Assembly: GCA_913031655.1 (NCBI GenBank)
Contig: CAJWFY010000062.1
Coordinates: 1 to 8,286 of the forward strand
Reading direction: 5' to 3'
DNA from: an uncultured Flavobacteriaceae bacterium
Lineage (GTDB): Bacteria > Bacteroidota > Bacteroidia > Flavobacteriales > Flavobacteriaceae
DNA length: 8,286 bases
The translations under genes were made by a program, and so were the position numbers. The notes below the pieces were generated by a model. The model was not told the DNA's origin. It searched no databases and worked only from the letters and a program-made list of their open reading frames with translations. Of the stretch, positions 6,418 to 8,286 are shown one piece after another. How positions within the stretch are numbered: position 1 is the stretch's first letter; each line of letters starts with the position of its first letter.

Positions 6418-7701
6418 TTAGCGTGATTCTATATTTGTGAAATTTCTAAGATTTTCACCTGTGTATATTTGTCTAGGTCTTCCGATTGGTTCTTTATTTT
6501 TTCTCATTTCTCGCCAATGTGCAATCCAACCTGGAAGTCTTCCAAGTGCAAACATAACTGTGAACATTTCATTTGGAATTTTCAATGCTTTATATATAAT
6601 TCCAGAATAAAAGTCTACATTAGGATAAAGTTTTCTATCAACAAAATACTGATCTTCTAAGGCTTCTTTCTCTAAACCTTTTGCTATTTCTAAAATCGGA
6701 TCATCTATACCAAGTTCATCCAAAACTTTGTCGGCTGCAACTTTAATAATTTTAGCTCTTGGATCAAAATTCTTATAAACTCTGTGTCCAAAACCCATTA
6801 GTCTAAACGGATCAGACTTATCTTTAGCTTTTGCCATATACTTTTTGGTGTCTCCGCCATCATTTTCGATAGCTTCAAGCATTTCCAACACCGCTTGATT
6901 TGCACCACCATGCAATCTTCCCCATAAAGCAGAAATACCAGCAGAAATCGAGGCAAACAAACCAGCATGAGAGGATCCAACTATTCTAACAGTTGATGTA
7001 GAACAGTTTTGCTCATGATCACCATGCAATATCAGTAGTTTATTAATCGCATTAACTAAAGTATCATTTTGAACATACTCACTATTAGGTAATTGAAACA
7101 TCATCTTGGTAATATTCTCAACATAACCTAAAGAATAATCACCATAATCTAACGGCAAACCTCTTCTTCTTCTATATACCCATGCAACTAAAATTGGAAT
7201 TTTTGCTAATATGTTTACAAAGGCGTCATACATGTCATCTTCTGAATTAACATCAACCGCTAAAGGATCAAAAGCAATTAATGCACTAGTAAGTGAAGAA
7301 AGAATCCCCATAGGATGAGCTGACTTTGGAAAATTTTCTAGAATTTTTTTAATATCCTCGTCAATTAAAGAATTTTCATTTATATCACTCAATAATTTGT
7401 CTAATTGTTTTTTATTTGGAAGTTCTCCATAAATTAACAAAAAAGCTACTTCTAAAAAGTCAGCTTTTTCAGCTAACTCTTCAATAGAATATCCTCTGTA
7501 TCTCAAAATTCCTTTTTCTCCATCCAAAAATGTAATACTACTTTGACATGAACCAGTATTTTTATATCCTGGGTCTAGAGTTATTACATTTGAATTAGCT
7601 CTAAGAGCACTAATGTCAATTCCTAATTCATTTTCAGAACCTACAATTAAATCTAATTCAATTTCTTTGTCCTTAATTTTTAATTTTGCCTTATCACTCA
7701 T
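6418..7701 (-). CDS. gltA: Citrate synthase (type II, hexameric GltA class)
   Basis: It condenses oxaloacetate with acetyl-CoA to citrate, the entry step of the TCA cycle, in the cytosol. The 427-residue length equals that of E. coli GltA and key residues fall at almost the same numbers: His226 and His229 in LHGDHEQNCSTS, catalytic His264 in GRLHGGANQAVLEML, His306 in GFGHRVYKNFDPRAK with Arg315, catalytic Asp363 in YPNVDFYSG, Arg388 in GRLPGWIAHW, and IGRPRQIYTG near 406-415. The N-terminal segment (about 1-60), a small beta domain typical of the Gram-negative type II enzymes, is present. The ATG at 7701 lies 41 bp after eno. I see only imperfect promoter-like sequence in that gap, so it may be read from eno or from a weak promoter of its own. 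The two hydrolases follow closely downstream. Confidence 0.99.
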   Translation of the reverse strand: MSDKAKLKIKDKEIELDLIVGSENELGIDISALRANSNVITLDPGYKNTGSCQSSITFLDGEKGILRYRGYSIEELAEKADFLEVAFLLIYGELPNKKQLDKLLSDINENSLIDEDIKKILENFPKSAHPMGILSSLTSALIAFDPLAVDVNSEDDMYDAFVNILAKIPILVAWVYRRRRGLPLDYGDYSLGYVENITKMMFQLPNSEYVQNDTLVNAINKLLILHGDHEQNCSTSTVRIVGSSHAGLFASISAGISALWGRLHGGANQAVLEMLEAIENDGGDTKKYMAKAKDKSDPFRLMGFGHRVYKNFDPRAKIIKVAADKVLDELGIDDPILEIAKGLEKEALEDQYFVDRKLYPNVDFYSGIIYKALKIPNEMFTVMFALGRLPGWIAHWREMRKNKEPIGRPRQIYTGENLRNFTNIESR

Positions 7702-7742
7702 AAATAAATATTCTTATAAAATTACTGAAAAAAAAACTTACT

Positions 7743-8286
7743 CTAAAATGCTATTTTAAAAGCTTTTTCACTTGGGAAATAAGCATCAGGTCCTAGTTGT
7801 TCTTCTATTCTCAATAATTGATTGTATTTAGCTATTCTATCACTTCTGGAAGCTGATCCAGTCTTAATTTGTCCCGTAGATAAACCTACTGCTAAATCAG
7901 CGATAGTGTAATCTTCTGTTTCACCAGATCTGTGAGACATAACACAAGTAAAACCTGCTTTATGAGCCATATTAACAGCATCAATAGTTTCTGAAAGTGT
8001 TCCTATTTGATTAACCTTAATCAAAATAGAATTTCCTATTTTATTTTTAATTCCGTTAGAAAGCCTTTCAACGTTAGTAACAAATAAATCATCACCAACA
8101 AGCTGTACTGTATCACCACAAATTTTTGTTAAATATTCCCATCCGTCCCAATCATTTTCATCCATACCATCTTCAATTGAAATAATAGGAAACTTTTTTG
8201 CTAAATCTGATAAATACTCTGCTTGTTGCTTTGAATTTAAAATTTTACCATCTTTTCCTTCAAATTTAGAATAATCATACATACCA
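7743..8286 (-). CDS. eno: Enolase, C-terminal part (5' end outside window)
   Basis: Enolase converts 2-phosphoglycerate to phosphoenolpyruvate in glycolysis and also forms part of RNA-degrading complexes in some bacteria. About 180 codons are visible, roughly 40 percent of the usual 430; the reading frame is open through the right edge and the Met at 8282 is internal. Visible motifs are SIEDGMDENDWDGW and LVGDD, which carry metal-binding acidic residues, ILIKVNQIGT with the catalytic Lys, the enolase signature segment VMSHRSGETED, and QIKTGSASRSDR with the second active-site Lys. The protein ends FKIAF followed by TAG. It is the most upstream visible gene of the cluster; its promoter would lie beyond the window. 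Confidence 0.98.
   Translation of the reverse strand, partial: GMYDYSKFEGKDGKILNSKQQAEYLSDLAKKFPIISIEDGMDENDWDGWEYLTKICGDTVQLVGDDLFVTNVERLSNGIKNKIGNSILIKVNQIGTLSETIDAVNMAHKAGFTCVMSHRSGETEDYTIADLAVGLSTGQIKTGSASRSDRIAKYNQLLRIEEQLGPDAYFPSEKAFKIAF

Noticed and set aside
6469..6660. Plus-strand open frame inside gltA
   Set aside because: It lies fully antisense to conserved citrate synthase sequence and shows no independent motif.
6798..6980. Second minus-strand frame inside gltA
   Set aside because: It is a shifted reading of the conserved H264 region; the true frame is continuous, so there is no frameshift or fusion.
7717..7724. TAATTTTA on the minus strand as a gltA -7 promoter element
   Set aside because: It misses the final G of TAnnTTTG, and such near-matches are common in this A/T-rich sequence; no clear -33 partner is seen.
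7728..7736. A9 run (T9 on the minus strand) between eno and gltA as a possible terminator
   Set aside because: I found no stem immediately upstream of the T-run on the minus strand; a homopolymer alone is not enough.
1..8286. Mobile element, CRISPR array, prophage, tRNA or riboswitch
   Set aside because: No transposase, terminal repeats, regularly spaced repeats, cloverleaf or long structured leader could be seen; the longest non-coding gap is 90 bp.

Overview
The window is strongly A+T-rich and carries seven closely packed genes on the minus strand plus one short plus-strand gene. Three things point to a Bacteroidota bacterium, most likely a (marine?) member of the Flavobacteriia. First, the starts lack purine-rich Shine-Dalgarno sequences. 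Second, two minus-strand gene starts are preceded by perfect matches to the Bacteroidota -7 promoter element TAnnTTTG. Third, the protein signatures read as flavobacterial, including ArgS ending in LLGIDVPNKM, and a DDAH-like protein with CNQIF-x-RD and an RCSSLPL C-terminus. All seven visible stop codons are TAA or TAG, and the proteins read normally with the standard code. The lineage call is inference, not a database result.

Reading in the direction of minus-strand transcription (right to left), the layout is as follows. The 3' part of eno (enolase) enters from the right edge. It is followed by gltA (citrate synthase), a DDAH/arginine-deiminase-type hydrolase, and a second hydrolase of the same superfamily resembling CtlX, with gaps of 41, 18 and 3 bp. 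A 151-residue uncharacterised gene lies on the plus strand, with its 3' end overlapping that of ctlX by 8 bp. It is divergent from argS (arginyl-tRNA synthetase), whose start is 31 bp away. A 90-bp intergenic stretch then holds a well-formed promoter for ffh (SRP GTPase). folD (folate C1 enzyme) follows ffh after 9 bp and runs off the left edge about when its C-terminus is expected.

Most of the content is housekeeping: glycolysis, TCA entry, arginine charging of tRNA, membrane-protein targeting and one-carbon metabolism. The part of metabolic interest is the pair of guanidino/ureido-group hydrolases beside argS and gltA. Both keep their Glu/His/Cys catalytic residues. They differ at one substrate-site position, where the DDAH-like enzyme has Asp (FTRD) and the CtlX-like enzyme has Asn (FPNN). 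They may act on arginine or methylarginine and then on citrulline, or the CtlX-like protein may hydrolyse its substrate in another way. The window contains no ornithine-handling partner.

I see no tRNA, rRNA, CRISPR array, insertion sequence, phage gene or signs of recent transfer. No stretch longer than 300 bases lacks a gene; the longest non-coding stretch is the ffh-argS gap. I do not find strong evidence for a new defence or mobile system. The candidates for novelty are the uncharacterised plus-strand gene and the exact chemistry of the hydrolase pair.
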